From Pohlia nutans (Eukaryota; Streptophyta; Bryopsida; Bryales; Mniaceae): 64,000 nucleotides of DNA. The DNA is taken from assembly GCA_022496805.1 (NCBI GenBank), contig CM040088.1, forward strand, positions 17,081,001 to 17,145,000. Direction: 5' to 3'. The position numbers and the translations under genes are program-made. Position 1 is the stretch's first letter. The number at the start of each line of letters is the position of its first letter. The notes beneath the pieces were generated by a model that did no database searches, was not told the origin of the DNA, and was given only the letters and a program-made list of their open reading frames with translations. Positions 11,091 to 22,145 of this stretch are shown here, piece after piece.

Positions 11091-14000
11091 TCACAAACAT
11101 CTCTTCGTTCCATCAACATCAGCTAAGTATTTAGAACTCCATGGTCCATGACGCCGAAGGTAACAAACATCCACAGTTCCAACCAAATCATATCGTTCCT
11201 CAATAGTAACAACACTCACTTCCACTTGCATGTCCATTACAACCTTTGCATTCACTCTTCTGACGACTACATATAGGAATGGTTCACCACCCTCTGTGTG
11301 CATCATCATAACATCTCCAACCACTGGATAAGGGGGACAACAACCAAGTTTTCATGTACGCAGGAGATGTTCCTTTGGTCTCACATCTTCCAGCTCCTAT
11401 GCATGTACAAACCTCCAGTCGTCACTTGTAGGATGCATGGGCAGTGCTATGAACGGGTACATAAGCTGATGGACTGGCCTCACACACACCTCACTTGGTC
11501 TCAAATTTAGTATTTGCATATATGCTACATCGTGAATTAACGACACTATGGAATTCTCACTTTCCACTCTCTACTCAAAATACTTTGCTGTAAACAATAC
11601 TTTTTGAATCCTATCAAACTCGTGAAAAAATAAAATTAAGACTTTTGTTTTCCAAACCCAGTGATGAAGGGTGTTGTGGCTCGCTACATCTGGTTTGACA
11701 ACAACCAAACTTCCCACACGATATTCCCCTCCCATCCAACAGTACAAAACGTATATTACTTATGTCGTCCCTGAAAAACTGTTTAGTATCCTCAGTAAGC
11801 ATGCCCTTGTCTCGCAAATATTGAAGCATGTACAATCTAGTCGGTGCATCTATTTGTACTAGATGTGTTTGACGTCTTCTGCGTTTTGCACCAACCAACA
11901 CTCCTTTTCTTTCCAGCATCTGTACACACTTGCATGACTGAACACAATGAATTAATCTTGATAGCTCTCGTGCCATGTCCTGTGATTGGACAATAACTAC
12001 ACGATTCTGATGCCAATCTTCACAACGTACACCATTAGTAACTTGCGGTCTATACACCTCCTTTAGTGATTGCAAATGCATGTGAATTAAGAGAAGTGCT
12101 CTTGTACTTGGTACTAACCCATCATAATCCTCATAAATAGTCGTGAATGTTGTAGTAAAGCAAATACACTCAAAATACAATGTGTAAGAGACCTCATTTT
12201 GTCGTTGATTTGTGGTTATCCTCTTGTAGGTTGCGACCTCGTATTCAAATCCATAGCACCAAAAAATGTCAGGACATCCATACTTGTTAACATCGTCAAA
12301 CAATTCTCTACTACCTACATGTCAGATAAAACGAAGCTTCTCAGTTATTCAAAATCAATTTCTTCCCACCGACATACATTAACACCTTATGCCTAAACAA
12401 ATGTAGATAAAAAGATCTATATAATAAATTGAATTCACTTTCCTACATGGACTAGGCTGTGATTGTCAGAATTAATTCTATTCCATATATATAATGACCT
12501 GCCACATGTTCAAGTGGTAAGTTGTTTGGCCCTAGGCTTTCTTCACTGCGCACCTTCCATGCATGTAACATCATCTTCGCAATACCTATCATTTCTTCAC
12601 TCCACCCATATCTCCTTGCACGGACATAAACAACCTACCAATTTCTATAAGCAACATTCCTAAACCACCTAACATTGTGCTCTTATGTAATCTCAATTTA
12701 TCTAGTATATACAGAAGGCACCACAAGATGAAATTTGTATACTCTTCAGCTGTAAAGAAAGTTTGTGAACTCAACTTGTTTGGCCACCGATACCCCAATC
12801 CTACGGGCCTACATGTTGGCTTTGACATGATTATCAAAGCCTCTTCAAGCTCGTCCTCTCTACCTAATTGTTTCATTGTTTTCACGAAGAGATGAACATA
12901 CTTCTTGAAAACACATAATGCCAAGACATGTATTATGTCATATACTAAGTCCAATGACATATCAAACCCATTTAAATGGTACATCCTCCAAAAAATTGAA
13001 TAACCAAAAATACCTCCATAACTTGCCACTTCAGTTATTTCTGTGCCATGTGGTAATTATCTCCATTCCATCACAGATTCAAATAAAGACTCTGTTGTTC
13101 GTCTAGGAGGGAAAAATTGTACTTCTTTCCGAGTGTCTTCATACATTTTATTTCTTATTGGAACTGTACAATTTCTATGATAAGATACAAGGTTGTGTCT
13201 TCTACAAGCTAGAAATCCACCAAACTTCAATCCACTAGCCTTAGATTGAGCAGGATGATCCCCAATGAAAAACATGAGAATTGATCTAATAAGTATTGGT
13301 TGACAGAAATCATGAACTGCCAAATTCTCATTGATCATCTCTGTAGGATATGTATATATAGTTTGAAAACCTTCTGCAAATAATTTTTCCACTTCCCAAA
13401 TAAATGGTTCCAAAAAAGACGTGAGGATGTTTGAGTTGCCTTCTTTTATGAGTTTTGCTGAACTGACTGGAATAAACATAATTGGAAAAGGTCCAAATGG
13501 AATTTGTTTACCACAATTCAAGATGGTGACCTCAAACATCCAACAGTCACGTTAGCGGGTGCGTGCACTCTGAAACTCATCCCAATGAGCCATTATCACA
13601 AAATTCTTTGGATCACCCTATTTATACTCCTTGTGTTAATACATACAACAGTGCTAAAACCCCGTGGCCGAGAAAAGAAACTCTACATGTATTTACACTT
13701 CTAAAACGAAAATACAAAATGAAATGAAAATAAAGATAAAAATAAAAATAAAAATGCACTCATAAACATAACGTTGGTTTTCATAATATAAAATAAGATA
13801 ACTAAATAAATAAATAAATTGTAATCAACAATTTTGTAAAACAAAATGAATTTCAAAAAATGGATGTCGCATAATTTCATAACGACACAATGACATACAT
13901 GGTCTTGGAGGTACATGAGGTGGTGAATAGGTAATCATTAAATTCTCACTAATACAAATTAAAAATAAAAATGTCATAATAATAAAATTATTTTCAAAAT

Positions 14001-15975
14001 TTTGAATAAAACTTTCCACTTGTGTAGATATCATAAATTTAAAAAATATATAGAAAATGTAATAGAAATGGTTAACATATTCAAAAATACATTCAAAAGA
14101 ACAATATTAGTTGGAAATTGTTACACAAATATATCCATAACTAAATAAGTAAAAATAAAAATGAAAATGGGTTTCATAATCTAAGATATCATTTAAAATT
14201 AAGATTTACAAATAAATAAGTGAAACTTACCAGTTATCAATTTGTAAGAGTATTATTAGTTAAAAATTAGTTTTGAAATATATGCATGAATTTTCATAAT
14301 CTTTCATATATAAATATATAATGAAAATGTGGTGAACATGTATTTATTAAAATAAAAATATATGCATAACCTTTCATAATTTTTCATTTAATACTATATA
14401 ATGAAAATGTGGTGAAAAGATAATCATTAGAACCATTCAATCATGGTGGCGCATGAGATGGTGAAGAGGTAATGATTAATTCCAAATGGAACTATTATTC
14501 ATTTTATTCATTTATTTTTAGATAAACTCAAAATATAAAATCACAATTGTAGATTTTTGAAGTAAAATTACCTTATGGAAAATTCGCGGTCCTTCAACTA
14601 ATGCCCCACATTCATAACATGGAAATGAATATACTCTCTTTTCTTCATTCCAGTTTTTGACGTCTGAGAGCTCGGCGCACTTCATTGAACTTGGAAAAGC
14701 TCGGTAATATCTCTTGCAAGTAGGAACTTGACAGCACTGTGGTCCTTCCCACTTTTCTAGTGGATCCCAAAAACTATGATATTGCCCAAAATTGGTCCTA
14801 TGCCAAAACTCTTTAATATTTCGGACTCCAACATTTGTAGACAATCCCTTCCATTCATCGTTGTTTCTCCATAATGTCAAGAAGTCGTAACAAAATGTGC
14901 GACATTGACAAAACAAACTCACCATCGGTATGTATTCAAACCGAAGGGAATCCTTCCGCAAATTGTGGCATTTCCCACACTTCTTGCCACATCCCTTACA
15001 ATCACGTCTATGTTAGGCTCTTGATCTCGGATAGCATGTACAAGTCATGTGTACATCTAAGTCATCTTCCACATGCGGTTTCATTATATGTGGAGCATGC
15101 ATACTAGCTTCCTTTCCTGTGCACACCAACCATTTATGTGCCTTCAACATGCTTGATCCATTGTAAATGTTCATAATATTCTTCCATGAAGTTGGCACAC
15201 GGCATCCGTTCAAATCTCCATTCCAATTAGGGCCTTTCAATGTTAAAAGGTGATCCAAGGATAACTTGTTGAAGTCTAGAATGCTCTCATTTTGAGTGTT
15301 TGAATTTTCTTTGACAGAACCAAATAACAAGTTGAAAACTTGTCCTTGTGCTTCAACTGACATATGGCTTTTGTCTAGCTATTTTTGCAAATCAATTATA
15401 TTTGCTACCAAAGCATCATCAATGTTTGATGACCGAGGTTCTACTATAAATTCCACTGCAATTTTCTCCCTGGGCAGATTATTGTTACTATGTACCCTCC
15501 TATCCACATTGTGCCCATCCACATCGATGTCAAAATCATCCAAAATTATGGTGTCTCTCCTTTCTTCGAAGGCAACCATAGACCCAATTTCCTCTGCTTC
15601 TTTGGGTGCGGCATGGGGGAACTGCTCATCTTCAGGAACCTCTTCAGAATATGATGGAAAATTGTTGAAACGTCTTCGCATTGCTTCCAAGTTCATATGT
15701 TTTGCAGTGGTCACACAAGTTACATTTTTCACCCATTTGCAATATTGGCATCCACATAGAACATGTTGGAAACTTCGCCGTTGCAGCGCTACACGATTTA
15801 TAGTTTGCTTGCGAGGTCTGACATTATGGTGAACTATCTCCATAGCAGATAGATATTGATGACGTGCATACGTCGAATTTGATACCCCAAGCAAATTGTA
15901 CTTCTGCCAATCACGTTGGCGGGTTGCTCTATGATTAGTAGTAATACGTTGATTCTATTCATCAACCACAATTGG
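11091..15975 (-). pseudogene. Decayed tnp2-type (CACTA/EnSpm-like) DDE transposase
   Basis: Read from 15975 down, one frame runs through large blocks broken by in-frame stops. 15960-15382 has a Cys-containing block (CGCQYCKWVKN), then a spacer rich in acidic residues. 15378-14573 has a Cys-rich segment (CKGCGKKCGKCHN), FEYIPM, then WEGPQCCQVP and FPCYECG. An AT-rich intron of roughly 900 bp follows (donor AAG/GTAATT at 14571). 13600-12610 carries AHWDEFQSARTR, WMFEVTILN, FGPFPIMFIP, IGDHPAQSKASG, FDMSLDLVYDIIHV and LGYRWPNKL..FTAEEYTNFI. The last section has WSEEMIGIAKMMLHAWK, NHSLVHVGK and YGCPDIFWCYGFEYEVATYK. The order and motifs fit plant tnp2 transposases: a P.LA.LSG-like block, a D..H block, and a FWC..FE block. 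In-frame stops at about 15946, 15379, 15013, 13552 and 13057, plus frameshifts near 12630 and 12470, make it non-functional as read. 11091-11324 may be its tail. The CACTA terminal repeats were not found. Confidence 0.65.
13600..14571 (-). other. AT-rich intron of the tnp2 pseudogene
   Basis: Flanked on the minus strand by a donor at 14571 (CCATAAG/GTAATT) and candidate acceptors between about 13570 and 13650. It is very AT-rich with A-tract and AAATAAAT runs, and has no ORF of interest. The coding frames on either side are in the same phase by coordinate arithmetic. The exact acceptor is uncertain. Confidence 0.5.
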
Positions 15976-15982
15976 AGTTTAG

Positions 15983-16463
15983 AAGCAAAGGAAGTGTCGC
16001 AAACTTGCAGTGGAGATTCTTTGTACTTGTTGATCTCACAAAGTTTGCAGAGACTTCTAGGGGGCAATTAATGGATTCATACAACATTGCTTCAGGTGAA
16101 GTTGAAAAGGATTTGTATGGCAAATCAACTGAGGATGCTTTGATTCACAACGCTCAACAGGTGTGTTTGGTTGCTTTGAATTGCCTTCTTTGAGTTTTTG
16201 TCAATGTTTTCTGCATTAAATTTAGTGAATCTAATCTATCTACCTCAAGATGCGCCTACTCTTGGCATGGTATTTGCTACATTGTTGGTATTCACAATAT
16301 GTAGTTGTCATTCTTGGTTAACTGCTGGTTTAGATAATTTGAGACCGTAGCTTGAAATAATAAGTATTTGTTTGATGTAGAAGTTGGAGAATGTAGCTTG
16401 GCTTCCACTGGATGTGGAAGTGATGGTAGGGTCCCTTACAGAGCTCATTGTATCTCCTCAGAG
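15983..16463 (+). pseudogene. Two splice-consistent exons of an unidentified gene
   Basis: Exon one (15983-16158) follows a TTTAG acceptor and ends CAACAG/GTGTGT. It reads SKGSVANLQWRFFVLVDLTK, then FAETSRGQLMDSYNIASGEV, then EKDLYGKSTEDALIHNAQQ. Exon two (16381-16463) follows TTTGATGTAG and ends CAGAG/GTAAGC, reading KLENVAWLPLDVEVMVGSLT then ELIVSPQR. Exon one ends in phase 0 and exon two begins in phase 0, so the pair behaves like real coding sequence. I do not recognise the family. No further exon is apparent downstream to 18 kb, and upstream lies the start of the decayed transposase on the other strand. This is therefore probably a gene fragment, either captured by or cut off by the transposon. 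Confidence 0.5.
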
Positions 16464-18614
16464 GTAAGCTTTCTCACTATTTAAAATCCTGTGAGAAAGC
16501 TTACATGGGGAAACACTTTTTAGGTTTTGTATTGGGGTGTTGTGATTTTTGAGTGGTAGGAATGTTTGGTGCGAGCACTTCGTGCCGAGGCTACCTTTTG
16601 AATAAAACAACTTGTGTTTTGAAATTGGAAAACTTCAAACCTTTTGACTGGCGCATTTTGTGAGTAGGGTTTTATAAATGATCGATTTTGAATATTAAGA
16701 GGTTATGATTTGCTTGCGTGCTACAATTACTCATAGCTAGAGACAGATAACTTTGACACGGTTTTCCATAGGTGAGATCTTAGTAAAGGAACAATTGTAT
16801 GATTAGATGACACAATTTTGTACTTCTTGAAGAATTTAAATGTCAAAGTCTGAAATTATTTTCTAGAGCCCTTGTTGTATCCTCACGAACCTCACGAGGA
16901 TTGTGATGTTGTGACCTTGTCAGACTCAAGATTAAAACGTTGAGGTCATGTTAGTATGTACGTAATGTTGTATGGTTTAAAGAGGTTCTAAACTACCGTC
17001 TGAGGTCAAACTACTTCTACGAGGTTATGAGCCATCACGGTCTATACACCAATTCTCACACTAATTTCTTTACGTACCTCTCAAATGTACATCATTGTAA
17101 GAATTCGTAATGTTTGTGATTCACACTGTCTAATGCCACAATTATTATGTGGCTCATAGTAATGGCAATAACTGGTTTAATGTGCTAACCTCTGTGTTTG
17201 AGGTGCTTCATATCACTTTTTTACGATGGTTCATCCAGTCTCTCTGTTTTGGAAAGAGCTTCTTACTGGAATGTTTATGAGACCTACCTACACCTTATGA
17301 AACACGTATGTTCTGGGTTCACAAAGAGTGCTCATTTTCCATATACATCATAGTAGATGACTTGATGTGTTCCAACAGTTGATCCTATTAGACTGATATT
17401 ACAAGGATGTATCCGCTACGTAGAATGATCGTCAACAAGGTCTGGAGAGTTTGCTTACATTGTAGTTAGGATCGGCTGTCGATTTATTAGACGAGTTCGA
17501 GTAGAAAAGGTTTGTCACTTCACCTGGTTGCTGGAGTTGTTTGATCCAAAAAGTGCATATGCTAATAGTGCAATCTTTTGATGTGTAGGCTTGGAGCAAT
17601 TTTTGTTAACATACAGGTTAACATACAATTGTTGTTAACATACAGGTTAATTCTGGTTATATATGGAGATAGCATCAATATTGCTATGGAGATATGTTGG
17701 TTAGATCCGGAAATAGCATTAGCGTTATTATTTTTTTGGCCAATTACATGCTTCCAATTGACGAAGAAGCATCAATATGTAGATATGGAGATATGGAGAT
17801 ATGTAGATATGTAGTTGCAGTTAGGATAGATATGGAGATAGCCAAATCAGCATCGTGGGAAATGCAAATCTACGGATTTTGAATACCTCCAAAATCATTG
17901 TTGGAAATACAAATTTACGGTTTTTGAATACAAATCTACGGTTTTTGAATACCTCCAAATCATTGTTGATGTTATGATTCTCTGAATTTTTGGAAGATGA
18001 TGTAATCTACTACTGAGAAACATTTGCAATCCTCTTATAAATGTGGATTTCCAAAAATCTAGGATTCTACTTGGATTTTGTAGTATACAAATTCCATAGA
18101 ATTGAAGATTTAGTTTTACTAAAATCTACAACTGCGGAAGAAATTGCAAAATCTTGTCATGTAGGAAATCATTGCAATTCCCGCATAACATTCCCTCATC
18201 GTCATGTGGGAAATGCTTATTTTTTCCCACTTGGGACATTCCCACATGACCTGTCCTTCTTTATTTCTTGACCTAGGAAACCCTTGAATTTCCCTTCTGG
18301 AAACCTGCCAAAGGCGCCATGTGAATGGTTTAAATCTAGAGGGATCACCTTTCATTGCATGCATGGTGTAACTTACTGTTACAGTGCAAAAAAGAACACC
18401 CTACTTGAAACTGATCACAAAAATTTCCTCATTGATTCAATGCAAGAAAGCAGTCTGTGTAACTTAACTAGGTGTTTAACCCCTAAAGGTTTGGACCAAG
18501 AAGCCCGAATTTAGTAGTATTGAGTAAATTCTAATAAGTGTATTAAAAAAATAAAAATAATAAGAGATTTGAGGATCACAACAACTTGTGGGAAATCAAT
18601 GCTCTTAAATCTCT
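16464..18614. other. Non-coding, low-complexity patches
   Basis: No gene is recognised. There are short local repeats: GTTAACATACAGGTTAA near 17606-17650, a GATATGGAGATAT/GTAGATAT stretch near 17777-17815, and two copies of TACGGTTTTTGAATAC near 17917-17950. A block at about 18210-18255 has TGTGGGAAATG opposed by CATTCCCACATGA. None has coding character. Confidence 0.45.
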
Positions 18615-20210
18615 TTAACCACTAAACGTTCAACCGTCCAAAAAGTGAACAATGTATAGAATCAAACACAATTTCTCATCCATCATTGACTTTTTGCAAA
18701 GTGGATTTTTTACTATGTATTTTATGGGAAGTTAGGGGGTCTTTACACTAGTGACCAAGGGCCGTGGCCAAGGGAAATTCTGCACTATGATTGGAGGATA
18801 AGAGCCGGCCGGTCCAAGTACACTTTACACTAGCCAAAAAAGGAGGAAGTGACCAAGACTAAAAATGGATGAGAAAATGACATGGAATCCTACATGTCCA
18901 GAAATGGATAAGGATTCGTGGTCACCCGGATAATGCGGCGAGACCACCAAAATAGGTTCTCTCGCCACAAAATCCGGGTGACCAAGAGCTGAAAAAGCCC
19001 TAAACCAATGGAATTTTTTTTTTGGCAATTTTCTATTTTAATTTTTAAAAATTCGGCTTAAATCCTATTTCAGTTTTTATCATGTACAACTCTCTTGCAT
19101 TGGATGACAAGTAAGTTGTGAGTGAAGAGAGGAGAATGCTCTGTGCTTTATGCAAGTGGAGTGGAGTTGTGTCCAACAATGCATATGGGATATGTAAACT
19201 TTGAGGTGAAGCACCTAGTTAGTCTTCATTTTGATAACACGCATAAATTTTGCATAGAGTCTTCAAATGACATAAAATTTGTTGGAGATGAAAGATTACT
19301 TGATTTTTAAACTTTTCTTAGACCAACAAAATTCCAAAAAAGTTGATCTTCTATGCACAAATGAGCTCCAAAAAACTGTTATGAACGCATTTTAATTTTT
19401 TGATCTTTACATGGCTGCAATGTTTTGTCCATATCTTTTGCATTAAAACGTATTTTGACACAAAAATTGTTGGAGGTGGAAGAAGGATTGATTTATCAAC
19501 TTTTGTTAGTTGAACAAATTTCTATAAAACTTCATCTTCTATGCTCAATTGGACTTCAAAAATCTGTGTACAACACATTTGAAAAGCCTCACCTAAAAAA
19601 TACATTAAAAATTTCAGCCCACCTTCCCTTTGGTCCAAGTTCACTTTACATTATTGTTGGTGACCAATGGATGGGAAAGTTGGCTCTTGGTCATGGCTCT
19701 TGACCAAGGGCCGTGACCAAGAGAATTATCCATCCCGGCTCTTGGTCACTAGTGTAAAGACCCCCTTAGCTTCATGCATGTGTAATCCAATCAGAAAGGG
19801 GATGATTTGTGAAATTTTTATGCCTCATTTCATGTTGTAGTGATTCACCCAAAATTTCAAAGATTTCAGTATAAAAGTGCTCTTTAAAAAGTCAACTCAT
19901 AAAACTAAGCAACCAAAAAATCTCCAAAAATCACTACACATAGAGTATTACATTTCAACCAATCACAAAAATTTTCATGCACAAATTGTTAACATCTTAT
20001 TCATAATCAAATTACAATAGAATTTTCAATTTCAAGTTTCAAATTTTATACAAAAATATTGGTGATAGCAATCGCAAATTTAACCATATGGATAGAATCT
20101 AAAATTTATAATGTACAACTTTTATTCATACATCAAGTGCTATCTGGAACTTTCACCTTTGGGTTGCATTTTATGATGCATCTTTGCAAAACTGCCAATT
20201 TAGGGGTTAA
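18615..20210. mobile_element. TTAA element, family C, split by a Harbinger-like element
   Basis: Inverted relative to the 1958 copy. It starts TTAACCACTAAACGTTC and ends CCAATTTAGGGGTTAA. Interior cores match family C on both sides of the inserted 18735-19765 element. Without the insert and its 3-bp duplication it is about 562 bp, the normal family length. Confidence 0.85.
18735..19765. mobile_element. PIF/Harbinger-like non-autonomous element
   Basis: 1031 bp with perfect terminal inverted repeats beginning GGGGGTCTTTACACTAGTGA, followed by CCAAG. It is flanked by TTA on both sides (18732-18734 and 19766-19768). The restored target GAAGTTAGCTTC is intact in other family C copies. A 3-bp TTA/TAA duplication with a G-rich terminus is typical of PIF/Harbinger and Tourist-like elements. 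Inside each end is a second motif (CCAAGGGCCGTG). The ORFs of up to 92 codons are not recognisable as a transposase. The interior has two diverged direct repeats (about 19230-19370 and 19440-19580). Confidence 0.8.
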
Positions 20211-20878
20211 TGTTATAGCCTAGGCGACCAAAATGCACTTGATCATCAATGGATTTCATTACTATTATTTAGAGTGTGTCAAAAGTTTTCAAGACTTGTA
20301 CTCCAAGAATAGAGGCACTCGTGAGGAAATCTATACAAGAAGCTAATACTTTGAGATGTAGTTGTGGAATTCACAGGATTTGAAAGCAAATGATAAAATT
20401 GCATATATATTTGAAATCACAAACTTTGGACTACTCTCATTTTGACAATCAATACGGTAGTGTTGTGTATTAAAAGCAACATAAAAAAAATAGAAGCTTA
20501 TAGTCCCAGGAATTAAGAAATTAGCGTAGAACCGGCCTTTTGACGCTTCTGTGAGAGTAACAATTATACTGGGATTTTTCTGTAATTTTTCATGTTTTGA
20601 ACATGTGCATTAGTGAAACACTTCCATTTAGTTTTCAGGTGAAGTCATTATAATTGAATGAAAGTTTGCTCAAATGGATGAAAATATGTCAATATGAATG
20701 AATACTTTGGCAATATAGGAATGAATTTTGGGTCTACATTAGTTCTTTTGAAAAATAATTGGCTATATTTTGCTAGCTAAAAAAGAGGCTCTGAGAAGAT
20801 AGAACTACGTACATTTGTTCCACTAGGGTTTGGAGAGAACAGAGGATGTGAAATTAGAGACAGTGATATTAACCCTTA
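20211..20878. other. Non-coding, nothing recognised
   Basis: AT-rich sequence between TTAA elements. No ORF with coding character and no repeat partner seen. Confidence 0.45.
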
Positions 20879-21091
20879 AAGGTCAAGGAGCCCTTTCCGA
20901 CAAGTATTATAAAACAATATTTCATTGTATTTGGAATGGTTCTACACCTCCTATGGGTCTAAGATCATAAGTGAAATTAAAATTCATGTCGACATGGTTT
21001 TAATGAGCTTTTGAGGTCTCAATTTGGAACTTTCTACTTACAACAAATGCCAAACATACGCCAACGTATCTACTATCCCAAGGACCTTTAA
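20879..21091. mobile_element. TTAA element, family A, right end merged with family B
   Basis: Starts TTAACCCTTAAAGGTCAAGG and runs through the family A interior. At AAGGACCTTTAA it meets the start of a family B element, so its own last few bases are missing. Confidence 0.75.
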
Positions 21092-21899
21092 CCCTTTAGT
21101 GCCCAGGGTACTGTAGCTAAGAGCACTGGATTTCAGTGGATTTTTCCACTGTGATTGAGATTACCAAAAATAGAATGGATTAAATTAGAAAGTAGCCGTA
21201 CAATTCTATTCTCAACTGGAGAGCACACATTTTATTAAAATTTGAGAATCATCCAATGGTGGGATTGGAAGATTATAGTATGTATTTGAACTGTATAATG
21301 CACGCTCAAAAATGAGATTTTGGGGGGGTGTGTGACTTCAAAGTTAAATAGAATTTGGGTTAAATTTTCAAAAATGAAAGGAAAGAAGTTCAGCTATGTC
21401 CTATGTCAACACCTCTCCGTTGCAATCTTTCATATCAAGAATTGACTCACACATAATTATTGTGAATTTTATAAGTGAAAGTGACTTATCCATATACGGT
21501 TTAAGACAAAATTTTATACGTTGAAAATTGACATGAGTGGGTACATTAGTCAAGATCGGATTACACACACTAATGGAAGATGAAGAAAAGAACACAATCC
21601 AAAAAAATAAAACAAGATAACAAACTTCTAAACACAAGAAATACCGCATAATACATGTGTTGTATTTGTAAGTATTTACTGTATTTTCAAGTATTTGCAG
21701 TATTTTTGCGTTCTGTTGATAGGTATTTTGATAGTTGTACAATTCCAAATTGAAAATTTCTTTTTCTGGAAGGTGTGTGATGTATATGGGCAAATCTGAA
21801 CTTCAAAACTGAAGTTCCAATTCTTCACGGATTCTCTGCTATTTGCATTTCGGACGTTGTAGTGACCATAATGTGGTCAGCTGGGCACTAAAGAGTTAA
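21088..21899. mobile_element. TTAA element, family B
   Basis: 812 bp from TTAACCCTTTAGTGCCCAG to CTGGGCACTAAAGAGTTAA, with an inverted repeat of about 19 bp at each end. It matches the 61295 copy in inverted orientation. The AAGGGTTAAGGGTTAA run just outside (21900-21915) looks like slippage of its own end. Confidence 0.85.
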
Positions 21900-22089
21900 G
21901 GGTTAAGGGTTAAAGAGACCAGGCTGTAGTTCCTGATTCTACCTAGGGTTCTGGAAGCGGGTATCAACTTGTGGAAAGGGTATTGATCTGCAGTCCTCGA
22001 TACCCGCTGAACTCAGAACACAGGGTTTATCAAAACCTGCAGAACTCAGGGGTTTATCAAAAAACCTCTGCAGCTCTGGCTATGGCGAT

Positions 22090-22098
22090 TTAGGGTTT
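22090..22098 (-). promoter_or_regulatory. Telo-box in the NSUN5 leader
   Basis: TTAGGGTTT on the plus strand (AAACCCTAA on the other) lies about 50 bp before the start codon, inside the probable 5' leader. In plants telo-boxes are common near the starts of ribosomal-protein and translation genes, which fits an rRNA modification enzyme. Confidence 0.55.
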
Positions 22099-22145
22099 AG
22101 AGTTCTACGCAAGACTTCGATTGTTAGTAGTCCTGGGCTGTGGCG

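Noticed and set aside
15013..15381. Stop codons explained by RNA editing (U-to-C) in the tnp2 frame
   Set aside because: Such editing is known from plant organelles, not nuclear transcripts; frameshifts in the same gene make simple decay the better explanation.
21893..21915. Telomere-like TTAAGGG run
   Set aside because: Only three units, immediately outside a family B end that itself reads GAGTTAA; best explained by slippage, not an interstitial telomere.
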